NCBI GenBank assembly: GCA_022564935.1
Contig: JADFKM010000039.1
Location: forward strand, 1-19,465
Reading direction: 5' to 3'
DNA length: 19,465 nucleotides
Source: Candidatus Dadabacteria bacterium
GTDB lineage: Bacteria > Desulfobacterota_D > UBA1144 > Nemesobacterales > JADFKM01
Below the pieces are notes generated by a model. It was given only the letters and a program-made list of their open reading frames with translations. It was not told the DNA's origin and did no database searches. Positions 7,179-14,009 of the stretch are shown here, in pieces (within the stretch, counting starts at the first letter, position 1; each line of letters starts with the position of its first letter). A program made the position numbers and the translations under genes.

Positions 7179-8135
7179 ATGTCGGAGAAACATAGCGCCC
7201 TTGTAGAGAGGATGATAGGGGGCGACCGGACGGCGCTGGCAAAGCTGATAACCATCGTTGAGGGCAGCCGCAGGGACGCAAGCGGTATACTTAAAATGCT
7301 TGGCCCCGCCAGTCCCGGCTCCTATGCCCTAGGGATAACCGGCCCTCCGGGAGGGGGCAAAAGCACGCTGCTCAACAGGCTCACGTCAGCGCTCAGGGGT
7401 AAAGACAAGAAAGTAGGAATAATTGCAGTCGACCCTACGAGCCCATTTACCGGCGGCGCGGTGCTCGGGGACAGGATAAGGATGCTCGGACACTCAGGGG
7501 ACAGTAGCGTCTTCATAAGGAGCCTCGGCTCAAGAGGAACCCACGGCGGCCTTTCCAGGGCCACGGGTGATATAATGAAGCTCTACGGCGCATTCGGAAT
7601 GGACTACGCAGTTATCGAAACTGTAGGGGTGGGTCAAACGGAGCTCGACATCATTGAGCTTGCCGACACGGTGTGTGTAGTGCTTGTGCCCGAAGCCGGT
7701 GACGGCATACAGGCGATGAAGGCGGGGCTGATGGAGATAGGCGATATATTTGTAGTGAACAAGGCCGACAGACAGGGCGCCCAAAGACTCTCGGTTGAGC
7801 TCCGACACTCGCTCTCACTGGTTAAAAGTCCCGGGAGCTGGGAGCCCCCGGTGCTCCTCACAACAGCCGACCGGGGAGAGGGGACAGAGGAGCTCCTCGA
7901 GGCGATAGAAAAACACGCCGACTTTCAGACGAACTCAGGCGAACTGAAAGTAAAAAGGAACCGGAGACTGGAAAAAGAGTTCCTACACATCTTGATGGAC
8001 ACAGTTACCGATGAGATCGAGTCGAGCTTTGAGGAGCCGGAGCTCAGTGAGATTCTCATAAGGGTGAAATCCGGAGAGCTAAACCCATACGAAGGCGCCG
8101 ATGTGGCGATAAAGAAAATGTTTCGCAAACCCTGA
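7179..8135 (+). CDS. meaB: MeaB/ArgK-family GTPase, methylmalonyl-CoA mutase chaperone
   Basis: MeaB is a G3E-type GTPase that gates cofactor loading and protects adenosylcobalamin-dependent methylmalonyl-CoA mutase. The 318-residue protein has the Walker A sequence GPPGGGKST at 55-63, a base-switch region IIAVDPTSPFTGGAVLGDRIRM (split here across 81-102), the switch motif ETVGVGQTE at 147-155 and the guanine-specificity motif NKAD at 194-197. Length and motif order fit the family. The ATG at 7179 has no good ribosome binding site. Methylmalonyl-CoA epimerase is encoded 6 kb away (14541), which supports a propionate/methylmalonyl-CoA pathway in this organism; the mutase itself is not here. 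Confidence 0.95.
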   Translation: MSEKHSALVERMIGGDRTALAKLITIVEGSRRDASGILKMLGPASPGSYALGITGPPGGGKSTLLNRLTSALRGKDKKVGIIAVDPTSPFTGGAVLGDRIRMLGHSGDSSVFIRSLGSRGTHGGLSRATGDIMKLYGAFGMDYAVIETVGVGQTELDIIELADTVCVVLVPEAGDGIQAMKAGLMEIGDIFVVNKADRQGAQRLSVELRHSLSLVKSPGSWEPPVLLTTADRGEGTEELLEAIEKHADFQTNSGELKVKRNRRLEKEFLHILMDTVTDEIESSFEEPELSEILIRVKSGELNPYEGADVAIKKMFRKP

Positions 8136-8137
8136 CT

Positions 8138-8151
8138 CCCTACCCGTAGGG
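8138..8151 (+). terminator. Short hairpin just after meaB
   Basis: CCCTAC and GTAGGG form a perfect 6-bp inverted repeat around two bases, starting three bases after the meaB stop. No T-run follows, so it is a weak terminator or only a processing/stability hairpin. Confidence 0.3.
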
Positions 8152-8189
8152 TTACTTCTGCCCACGAACTCGCACTCACCGCCAGTGTC

Positions 8190-8218
8190 TTGAATAGAAA
8201 ACCCCTCTTCGGTAGAAT
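8190..8218 (+). promoter_or_regulatory. Candidate sigma70 promoter for pcm
   Basis: TTGAAT (8190-8195) and TAGAAT (8213-8218) are separated by 17 bases, predicting a start site near 8225 and a leader of about 60 bases before pcm. The -10 matches consensus at five of six positions. Confidence 0.55.
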
Positions 8219-8284
8219 TTACATTATACATTGAAATCGTTAGTTTTTCATAAGCAGCCCGGTGTAGATATCGCAAGGGGATAG

Positions 8285-9013
8285 ATGGAACTTTCTGCTC
8301 TGAAATCAGTTTTCCTTTTCCTGTCTTTATTTATGATGACAAGCGAGTACGAACCCCAAAGAAGCGAAATGGAACTGGCCGAAAAGCGGTGGGAAATGGT
8401 CGAGAAGCAGCTCACCGCCCGCGGGATAAGGGACTCGTTAGTAATTAAGGCTTTCCTCGATGTGCCCCGGCACAAATTTGTCCCCAAAGAGTTCATCGAC
8501 TCGGCTTACTTCGACTCCCCTCTTCCTATCGGAAAGGAGCAAACAATCTCCCAGCCCTACATAGTCGCCCTGATGACGGAGCTATTGGAGCTGAAGGGAC
8601 CCGAAAGAGTGCTTGAGGTCGGCACGGGCTCAGGGTATCAGGCCGCCATTCTGGCAGAGATCGGCTGCGAAGTGTATACGATAGAAATAATCGAGAAGCT
8701 GTCTTGGGCAGCCAGGGAAAATCTCAAACCCTTCGGGTATAACAACGTCCATTTCAAGGTAGGTGACGGACACAGAGGATGGGAAGAGCACTCGCCCTTC
8801 GACGCAATCGTGGTCACGGCAGCCCCCGACCAAATCCCTCACTCACTGGTGAGCCAGTTAAAGACCGGAGGGAAGATGGTGATCCCCGTGGGAGATATAA
8901 ACCAAGACCTCCTCCTCATAACCAAGAAAGAATTGGGGCTTGACATAAAAACAATCACGCCCGTGAGGTTCGTCCCAATGACAGGAGATGCTCGGCAGAG
9001 TGGAGCAGAGTGA
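8285..9013 (+). CDS. pcm: Protein-L-isoaspartate O-methyltransferase, possibly exported
   Basis: PCMT methylates isoaspartyl residues with S-adenosylmethionine so that damaged proteins can be repaired. The 242-residue protein has the family's RGIRD and VPRHKFVP segments, TISQPYIVALM at 87-97, and the SAM-binding EVGTGSGYQ at 111-119, followed by the post-I acidic YTIEI strand and DAIVVTAAP. The ATG at 8285 is preceded by AGGGG at suitable spacing. This start adds about 30 residues before the catalytic domain, including a hydrophobic stretch SVFLFLSLFMM (8-18) that looks like a signal peptide or anchor. The cleavage site is not obvious. A later start at Met29 (8369) would give a normal cytoplasmic enzyme. 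The stop overlaps the GTG of a small downstream ORF. Confidence 0.93.
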   Translation: MELSALKSVFLFLSLFMMTSEYEPQRSEMELAEKRWEMVEKQLTARGIRDSLVIKAFLDVPRHKFVPKEFIDSAYFDSPLPIGKEQTISQPYIVALMTELLELKGPERVLEVGTGSGYQAAILAEIGCEVYTIEIIEKLSWAARENLKPFGYNNVHFKVGDGHRGWEEHSPFDAIVVTAAPDQIPHSLVSQLKTGGKMVIPVGDINQDLLLITKKELGLDIKTITPVRFVPMTGDARQSGAE

Positions 9014-9243
9014 CCGAAATTGCTCCAGAGCGGTTTAAAATCCTGCCGCAGGAACGCGGGAGGAAAAATCTAGTCAAATCAATCTTCAAAGCCGTTCATG
9101 ACTATAAACAAAACGAGCCGACGACGCCGGGCAAAAAAAGTACCCGCGTCGGCAAGCTCGCTAAATTCCACCCTCTAGTTGCCGCCGCAGGCAAAGTACC
9201 CGCGGTCAGGACTTCTAATCAAAGGTTAACAAACGTCGAATAA
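9010..9243 (+). CDS. Small basic hypothetical protein overlapping the end of pcm
   Basis: A 77-residue frame starts with GTG overlapping the pcm stop in a GTGA arrangement, with GGAG four bases before the start. The protein is rich in lysine and arginine, has no hydrophobic segment and no recognised motif. The region also holds two copies of AAGTACCCGCG about 60 bases apart. It could be a real coupled gene or simply an open stretch between two convergent genes; its stop lies only 8 bases from the end of the LysM gene. Confidence 0.35.
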   Translation: MTEIAPERFKILPQERGRKNLVKSIFKAVHDYKQNEPTTPGKKSTRVGKLAKFHPLVAAAGKVPAVRTSNQRLTNVE

Positions 9244-9251
9244 ACAACTCA

Positions 9252-10250
9252 CTATATCTGGAGCTCAAGGCTCACGATATCGCCTATTTCAATCTGCCTC
9301 GAACTCTCGATTATAATGCCCGTTGCGGTCTCAAGGTTCACGCTCAGGGTAACCAGTTTACCGACGTAGGCTCCAGGAATTGACACCATCTTTCCCTGGT
9401 CAGGATCATAGGACCGGCGCGGATATTTATAAATAGAGAAAACGTGGCCGGGGATGACGTCGTCATCCTCTCCGAGATCGATGTAAACCACATCGCCCTT
9501 CCCGGTCAAACTGGTGCTCTTAAACGATTCCACTATCACACCGTCGGCTCTCTTGGTGCCTTTTTTCATGACCACTTCCTTGACGAACGGTTTGATGGGC
9601 CTAATCTTGGCTCCGCGTGTGATTTCTCTGAGAGAGTTGTTAATGGTCGAGACGGACAGTTTTTTATCAAGCACCTCATCAACCTCAAGCTCTCCCAGAA
9701 TGGCTACCTTATATCCGACCTTTTTACCCGTAAGGGGATGAAACACCAGCTTTCCCGTCCGGTATATCGTGAACTTGTCCCCTTTGGTTACCCCGTCCTT
9801 GAATCCTACGTTCGTGAACACGGTATCACCCTTTCCGAGCAATATTTTTGGGGGCTCGGAGGTGAGCACGGAGCCCATATTCTCCCACTCATCGGGAGAA
9901 ATAAACCCCTCGTGACCACCGAGAGAATAATAATACACCGGTGGCGGCGGTTCGGGCGTGGTAACGTCCATCAATCTAGACTCCGGAGTTATTTTAACTA
10001 TAGGAAGCATGCTTCCTTTCAAGTTGAGCACTTCTCCGGGAAAAATCAGGTGCGGGTTATCTATGAACGGATTTAATTCCCAAAGCCTCGGCCAAAGCAG
10101 AGGATTGTCAAAGAAACGTTTTGAAATCTTCCATAGAGAATCCCCGGGTCGAACGACATATATTGTTTCTCCACCCTTAGGCTCGGGGAGCATCTGGGCG
10201 GATGCCATCCCTCCAATGAAAATGACGGTAAGGAGTATAAGCGTCCTCAT
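9252..10250 (-). CDS. Secreted LysM-domain protein
   Basis: The 332-residue protein has a signal peptide (MRTLILLTVIFIGGMASA, cleavage probably after residue 18). A LysM domain follows at about 30-78: YVVRPGDSLWKISKRFF, then LWELNPFIDNPHLIFPGEVL. LysM binds peptidoglycan glycan chains. The C-terminal ~230 residues are predicted strand-rich, with repeated phrases such as KGDTVFTNVG, KGDKFTIYRTG, GELEVDEV and KGDVVYIDLG, typical of the beta-barrel-like C-terminal regions of LysM proteins of unknown function in Gram-negative genomes. The ATG at 10250 is well supported by AAAGGAGG 9 bases upstream. It is divergent from rng across an AT-rich spacer and is probably periplasmic. Confidence 0.88.
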   Translation of the reverse strand: MRTLILLTVIFIGGMASAQMLPEPKGGETIYVVRPGDSLWKISKRFFDNPLLWPRLWELNPFIDNPHLIFPGEVLNLKGSMLPIVKITPESRLMDVTTPEPPPPVYYYSLGGHEGFISPDEWENMGSVLTSEPPKILLGKGDTVFTNVGFKDGVTKGDKFTIYRTGKLVFHPLTGKKVGYKVAILGELEVDEVLDKKLSVSTINNSLREITRGAKIRPIKPFVKEVVMKKGTKRADGVIVESFKSTSLTGKGDVVYIDLGEDDDVIPGHVFSIYKYPRRSYDPDQGKMVSIPGAYVGKLVTLSVNLETATGIIIESSRQIEIGDIVSLELQI

Positions 10251-10373
10251 ACTTCGAGTCCTCCTTTAAGTTTGTCTCATAACTAGTCTACTACAAAATA
10301 TTAATTTAGCAAATATGTAAAAAAATCAACCGTTTTTTTATTGTTTCCACTTCTCTCCACACCCCCTAGAGCA

Positions 10374-10401
10374 TTGATAAGCTGAACCTATAGTCTATAC
10401 T
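10374..10401 (+). promoter_or_regulatory. Sigma70-type promoter for rng
   Basis: TTGATA (10374-10379) and TATACT (10396-10401) are separated by 16 bases; the -10 matches at five of six positions. The A-tract and T-tract around 10318-10340, flanking TCAACCG, could act as an UP element or bend. The predicted start site near 10408 rules out the in-frame TTG at 10406 as the rng start. Confidence 0.6.
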
Positions 10402-10447
10402 TATTTTGGTCGAGGAGTTGGAGCCAAAGTTCCTCAGTAACCATCTG

Positions 10448-11938
10448 ATGGAAAACCAAATTATCATAAACACCACATTCAACGAAACCAGAGTCGCACT
10501 AGGCGAAAACGGGACAATAACCGAAATATACGTTGAAAGACAATCTCATCCCCGCACGGTAGGGAACATTTATAAGGGTAGGGTCGATAAAATAGTTCCC
10601 GGAATGCAGGCCGCTTTCATCGAAATGGGTCTTGAAAAATCCGGCTTCATCTCCGTGGAAGACGTAACGGAAGATTCGTTTTTGGACTTTTTCCTGGGCG
10701 CTGAAGATGAGGACTCAGGAGAGAATGACTGGAAACAGCCCATCATTCAGGACATACTCCGTGAGGGCCAGGAACTGCTGGTGCAGATTATCAAAGAACC
10801 CACAGGAGCAAAGGGGCCGAAGCTCTCATCCAACATAGCGCTGCCCGGCAAATACCTAGTACTCCTAGGCACGGTGGATATAGTGGGAATTTCCAGAAGG
10901 ATCTATAAGGACGAAGAAAGACAAAGGCTGAGCGAAATTTTATCCGCTTCAAAGCCCCCGGGCACGGGCTTAATAGCAAGAACCGCAAGCGTTGGGGTAG
11001 GGGAAGGGGAGATACTGGATGAACTGGAATATTTAAAAACCCTCTGGGAGGAGATCAAATCGAAGTCGGAGAATCAAAAAGCCCCGTCGTTTCTATATAG
11101 GGAACCGAAACTGTGCATAAGGGCGGTGCGCGATCTTCTAACCCAAGATGTAAAAACAGTCGTGATGGATTCCAAAGAGGTGTACGACGAGCTCCAAACC
11201 TACCTTAAGGAAAATTTCAACGGAGTTGACGTGAAACTGAAGCTCTACGAAGACCCTACCCCCATATTCACACACTTCGGAGTCGATTCCGAGTTAGAAA
11301 AGATAGCTGAGAAAAAGGTATGGCTGAAATCGGGGGGCTACCTCATTATAGACATCGCCGAAGCCCTCACCGTAATAGACGTAAACACGGGTAAGTACCT
11401 GAAGGGTAAAAACCAGGACGATACCATTTTCGACATCAACCTCGAAGCCGCCCAAGAGATTGCCAGGCAGATAAGGCTCCGAAACCTGGTCGGAATAATA
11501 GTTATAGATTTCATCGACATGAAGGATTCCTCAAAAAGGAAGGAAGTATACAACACCTTCACCAAAGCCTTGAAGAGGGATAAAGCACGCTCGGTTGTAC
11601 TGGAAATGTCTCTATTCGGGGTTGTCCAGCTTACACGTCAAAGGATAAGAGAAAACCTCCTGAGTACTATTGCCGAGCCCTGTGAGCAGTGCGCGGGCAC
11701 TGGTTACGTAAAATCTGTAGAGACATCTATATATGAGATAATCCGCGCTCTAAAAAGCCGGCTCGAAAGTATGGCGGGCAAGAAAATCACTGTGGCTGCG
11801 AGCAAGACCATTTTGCAGACCCTGCAAAGCTTGGAAGGCGAAAATCTCAGACGTCTCGAAGCCGAAAGTGACGTTGAAATTCTCTCCGAAGAGCTGCGGA
11901 ACCCGGGCAATCACCTCTATGAGATAAGGGGGGAATAG
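10448..11938 (+). CDS. rng: Ribonuclease G (RNase E/G family)
   Basis: RNase G cleaves single-stranded A/U-rich RNA and matures the 5' end of 16S rRNA. From the ATG at 10448 the 496-residue protein begins MENQIIINTTFNETRVA, aligning with the start of E. coli RNase G. Order of parts: S1 domain (about 38-120, NIYKGRVDKIVPGMQAAFIE), the catalytic DNase-I-like region with D311 (DVNTGK) and D354 (VIDFIDMK), and the Zn-link CEQC at 412-415 within CAGTGY. Length is typical of RNase G, and there is no RNase E-like C-terminal scaffold. An in-frame TTG at 10406 would lie at or before the predicted transcription start and is rejected. No good ribosome binding site precedes 10448. An acidic insertion (GAEDEDSGENDW, about 84-95) sits inside the S1 domain. 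Confidence 0.96.
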   Translation: MENQIIINTTFNETRVALGENGTITEIYVERQSHPRTVGNIYKGRVDKIVPGMQAAFIEMGLEKSGFISVEDVTEDSFLDFFLGAEDEDSGENDWKQPIIQDILREGQELLVQIIKEPTGAKGPKLSSNIALPGKYLVLLGTVDIVGISRRIYKDEERQRLSEILSASKPPGTGLIARTASVGVGEGEILDELEYLKTLWEEIKSKSENQKAPSFLYREPKLCIRAVRDLLTQDVKTVVMDSKEVYDELQTYLKENFNGVDVKLKLYEDPTPIFTHFGVDSELEKIAEKKVWLKSGGYLIIDIAEALTVIDVNTGKYLKGKNQDDTIFDINLEAAQEIARQIRLRNLVGIIVIDFIDMKDSSKRKEVYNTFTKALKRDKARSVVLEMSLFGVVQLTRQRIRENLLSTIAEPCEQCAGTGYVKSVETSIYEIIRALKSRLESMAGKKITVAASKTILQTLQSLEGENLRRLEAESDVEILSEELRNPGNHLYEIRGE

Positions 11939-11940
11939 CT

Positions 11941-11987
11941 GGGGAGCTTTATCGCCAACCGCAACCTCCCCACAAGTGAGCGGGGAG
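11941..11987 (+). repeat. Three-part complementary element just after rng
   Basis: GGGGAG (11941-11946), CTCCCC (11966-11971) and GGGGAG (11982-11987) follow the rng stop. The middle block can pair with either flank, giving two mutually exclusive hairpins with loops of 19 and 10 bases. There is no T-run, so it is not a classical terminator. Confidence 0.45.
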
Positions 11988-12087
11988 TCGGAATCACCTA
12001 TCGAATAGACTGCCCGCGGCCCCCTGCAGACAAATACAATCGATGAGTAGCGTTTCTTCCATACGAGTCTTTTTACGCAAATAATCG

Positions 12088-12116
12088 TTGACAACACAGG
12101 TGTAGTAACTTACCTT
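12088..12116 (+). promoter_or_regulatory. Candidate promoter for the secreted Ig-like protein
   Basis: A consensus -35 TTGACA (12088-12093) is followed after 17 bases by TACCTT (12111-12116), a poor -10. The predicted leader to the gene at 12236 is about 110 bases and contains two hairpins. The rest of the 297-base gap after rng shows no gene. Confidence 0.4.
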
Positions 12117-12152
12117 TTTGGGGTAGAGAGTGGGAGAGGGGGGAAGAAACGG

Positions 12153-12185
12153 TATTGTCGGGTAACAATAACAGGTTGTTGAACC
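12153..12185 (+). promoter_or_regulatory. Two tandem hairpins in the leader of the secreted protein gene
   Basis: TATTGT-cgggta-ACAATA (12153-12170) and GGTT-gttg-AACC (12174-12185) are perfect inverted repeats lying 50-80 bases before the start codon. They do not match a riboswitch class I know. Confidence 0.35.
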
Positions 12186-12235
12186 GATATAGATACCTTA
12201 ACTTAAACCAGGTGCAATCCAAACGGTAGGTTAAA

Positions 12236-13054
12236 ATGAAAAATCTTCTGATACTTACAGTTAACGTAGTACTTTTTGTTGCGCTTGCCTGCGTCACTTT
12301 CGGCGCCGAACCCGAACTAAACAGAACCCTTAACCGACATTTTATCATAGCTCAAGGCGAAAACGACTACGACCTTGAAGAGGAGAACGAAGGGAGCGGA
12401 ACAATAATTGATTTAAGCGAAAACTCCCCTCCGCGCATCAGATCGATGACCGTCAATCTTGTATCGGAAACAAACCCCAGGGACGGGTTCAGGGCAACGG
12501 TCTATGCCGAAGACGCCGATGGAGACGAAATAACTATTCTGTATCAGTGGAGCTTGAACGGTGATGAATTGATCGGGGAAGAGAGCGATGAGCTGGATTG
12601 GCGTGAGGTGTTTAAGAAAGGCGACGAACTGACACTGCAAGCCATTCCGACTGACGGCTACAACGAAGGGGTATGGAAAGCTCAGGGCTCAATTAAGATC
12701 CCTAATACGCCGCCGAGGATAACATCCATACCGCAGGGGCGGATGGAGCGCGGCGTCTTCACATACGAGGTAGAAGCCGAAGACCTAGACAACGACGACA
12801 TCGAGTTCACCTTGAAAAATGCTCCAAAAGGCATGTCTGTTGAGCCTGCCACTGGTAAGATCACTTGGAATTTTTTGGAAAACAAAGCCACCGGAACCTA
12901 TAAAGTAACCGTAGCGGCAAGAGATAATGACGGCGGGTCGGCCACACAAGAGCTCACACTAACCATACCGGGCGGAGAAGGAGAAGAAGAAGCAACAGAA
13001 GAATTCGAAGAGCAAGAATTTGGCGGCGTTGAAGAAGAAGAATTCGAATTTTAA
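12236..13054 (+). CDS. Secreted two-domain Ig/cadherin-like protein with glutamate-rich tail
   Basis: The 272-residue protein begins with MKNLLILTVNVVLFVALACVTFG, a signal peptide that probably ends near residue 24. LAC is followed by V, so a lipobox with Cys19 is possible but not clear. Two beta-sandwich-like repeats follow. The first, about 62-158, contains AEDADGDEITILYQWSLNG, the style of PKD/Ig-like domains. The second, about 159-243, contains EAEDLDNDDIEF, APKGMSVEPATGKITW and VAARDNDGGSATQEL, the pattern of putative-Ig (He_PIG/dystroglycan-type) domains. The acidic DADGD and DLDNDD motifs could bind calcium. The last ~30 residues are mostly glutamate with EEF/EFE repeats and a terminal Phe. 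The start is preceded by GGTAGG five bases upstream. It is likely an envelope or extracellular adhesion or structural protein; no enzyme motif is seen. Confidence 0.8.
   Translation: MKNLLILTVNVVLFVALACVTFGAEPELNRTLNRHFIIAQGENDYDLEEENEGSGTIIDLSENSPPRIRSMTVNLVSETNPRDGFRATVYAEDADGDEITILYQWSLNGDELIGEESDELDWREVFKKGDELTLQAIPTDGYNEGVWKAQGSIKIPNTPPRITSIPQGRMERGVFTYEVEAEDLDNDDIEFTLKNAPKGMSVEPATGKITWNFLENKATGTYKVTVAARDNDGGSATQELTLTIPGGEGEEEATEEFEEQEFGGVEEEEFEF
12998..13048 (+). repeat. Direct repeat in the acidic tail coding region
   Basis: GAAGAATTCGAA occurs at 12998-13009 and again at 13037-13048, in the same reading frame, within a GAA-rich stretch. This suggests the glutamate tail can change length by replication slippage or recombination. 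Confidence 0.7.
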
Positions 13055-13500
13055 CTCCAGTAAGTTCAACCACCCGGAGGGGGAGTGAGGGGGGAATCTG
13101 AACCTATGAATGTAAACACTGTTTCAGTTGCTTTAACGCTGAGGCCCGAAGTAATTTCCGGAGTCTGAAAACAAGGGGACGTCGTCAAGAAAACGCATCC
13201 TGGAAGTGCGAGGCGCATAGGGCATGGGCAAACTGCCTTTAAAAGCCCCGGCGGCGACCCTGTCATTCTCACTTCAATCTACCGCTGCCCGATACCGACT
13301 GCCCTTCCTCCCTACTTTCATGTTAAAAAAACTCTTGTAAGCAGAAACACCAAGCAGTAGCGAGAATACCACACACAACCGAGGGGGTGGAAAAACACCG
13401 ATGCCAATGGGCACCCGTGTCCCCGGTACCCAAGCAAACGGCAAGCGGCGGAGCCGAGGGCAAGGGCCAGGGCGTGGTTCTTTCCCGTACATCCGTGCGG

Positions 13501-13524
13501 AAGCTCCTTATTCTCAATAAGCTT
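13501..13524 (+). repeat. Bulged hairpin
   Basis: CTTATT-ctc-AATAAG is a perfect 6-bp stem with a 3-base loop, and outer AAGC/GCTT can extend it with a bulge. No T-run follows. Confidence 0.4.
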
Positions 13525-13620
13525 GATCCTGCCGCCCTAACCCTATGACGGGTGTGCTCTGGTGGAGCAATCGTTCACCACTACGGCCTCGATGCCCGCA
13601 TGGGTTTGAGAGAGGACTGA

Positions 13621-13636
13621 ATCCAAACATTTGGAT
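13621..13636. repeat. 16-base inverted repeat
   Basis: ATCCAAA-CA-TTTGGAT is a perfect dyad with 7-base arms and a two-base centre. The small centre suits a protein-binding operator better than an RNA hairpin. The nearest gene start is about 370 bases downstream. Confidence 0.4.
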
Positions 13637-13947
13637 ATGCTTGCGCCTTAGTGCCTTGCGGGAACAATCACTGACACTAGCTCGTTTGCCCGTTTATCCC
13701 CGCTTATGTTTTAAAAGGGCCGTGAATCCATGTTCAATGAGCTAGAGAGTGTATATATCACATACAACGCTAAGCCGGTGCGCTTTAATATGTTCCCCGC
13801 TCCCGACATTGGGGCGTATACCATAAACTTCGCTCTCCCGCCGTTTTGCCCCTCAAGACCATAGAGTGTGCCGCTTCATCGATTGAATAATTAACCGATT
13901 TCGCACGAAAAACAGGGCGGAGTATATTCAGGTGCGCAAAGATACGA

Positions 13948-13953
13948 TATAAT
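13948..13953 (+). promoter_or_regulatory. Consensus -10 box before the thioesterase gene
   Basis: TATAAT matches the -10 consensus exactly, 57 bases before the ATG at 14010. No good -35 lies 16-18 bases upstream (ATTCAG/TATTCA), so the promoter may be weak or activator-dependent. Confidence 0.45.
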
Positions 13954-14009
13954 TATAGACCAGCCTCGTGAGTTCGCACATCATCTAGAACGTATAAATT
14001 GGAGGAAAG

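Larger units (their letters stand above)
13055..14009. other. 955-bp intergenic region with no convincing gene
   Basis: Open frames here are short, on both strands, and their translations look like noise (Pro/Arg/Cys-rich, no motif). No tRNA, tmRNA, SRP RNA or RNase P RNA signature was recognised. Several small hairpins are present: GGTG-gaaaaa-CACC and TGCC-aatg-GGCA near 13386-13412, TGCTC-tggtg-GAGCA near 13555, and the elements at 13501 and 13621. The right end carries a TATAAT box that probably serves the thioesterase gene. It may hold an unrecognised noncoding RNA or a decayed gene. Confidence 0.6.

Noticed and set aside
9444-10076. Plus-strand open frame (210 codons)
   Set aside because: Antisense shadow of the LysM gene, which has a signal peptide, a domain match and a strong ribosome binding site.
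10406-10447. Upstream TTG extension of rng by 14 codons
   Set aside because: The promoter at 10374-10401 puts the transcription start at about 10408, and E. coli RNase G homology begins exactly at the ATG at 10448.
12121-13110. Similar G-rich strings (GAGTG...GAGGGGGGAA) flanking the secreted protein gene as element-end repeats
   Set aside because: The match is short, imperfect and purine-rich low complexity; no mobile-element gene is present.
13274-13517. Two overlapping minus-strand frames of 64-72 codons in the empty region
   Set aside because: Pro/Arg-rich, no ribosome binding site, no motif; they look like chance frames in GC-rich noncoding DNA.
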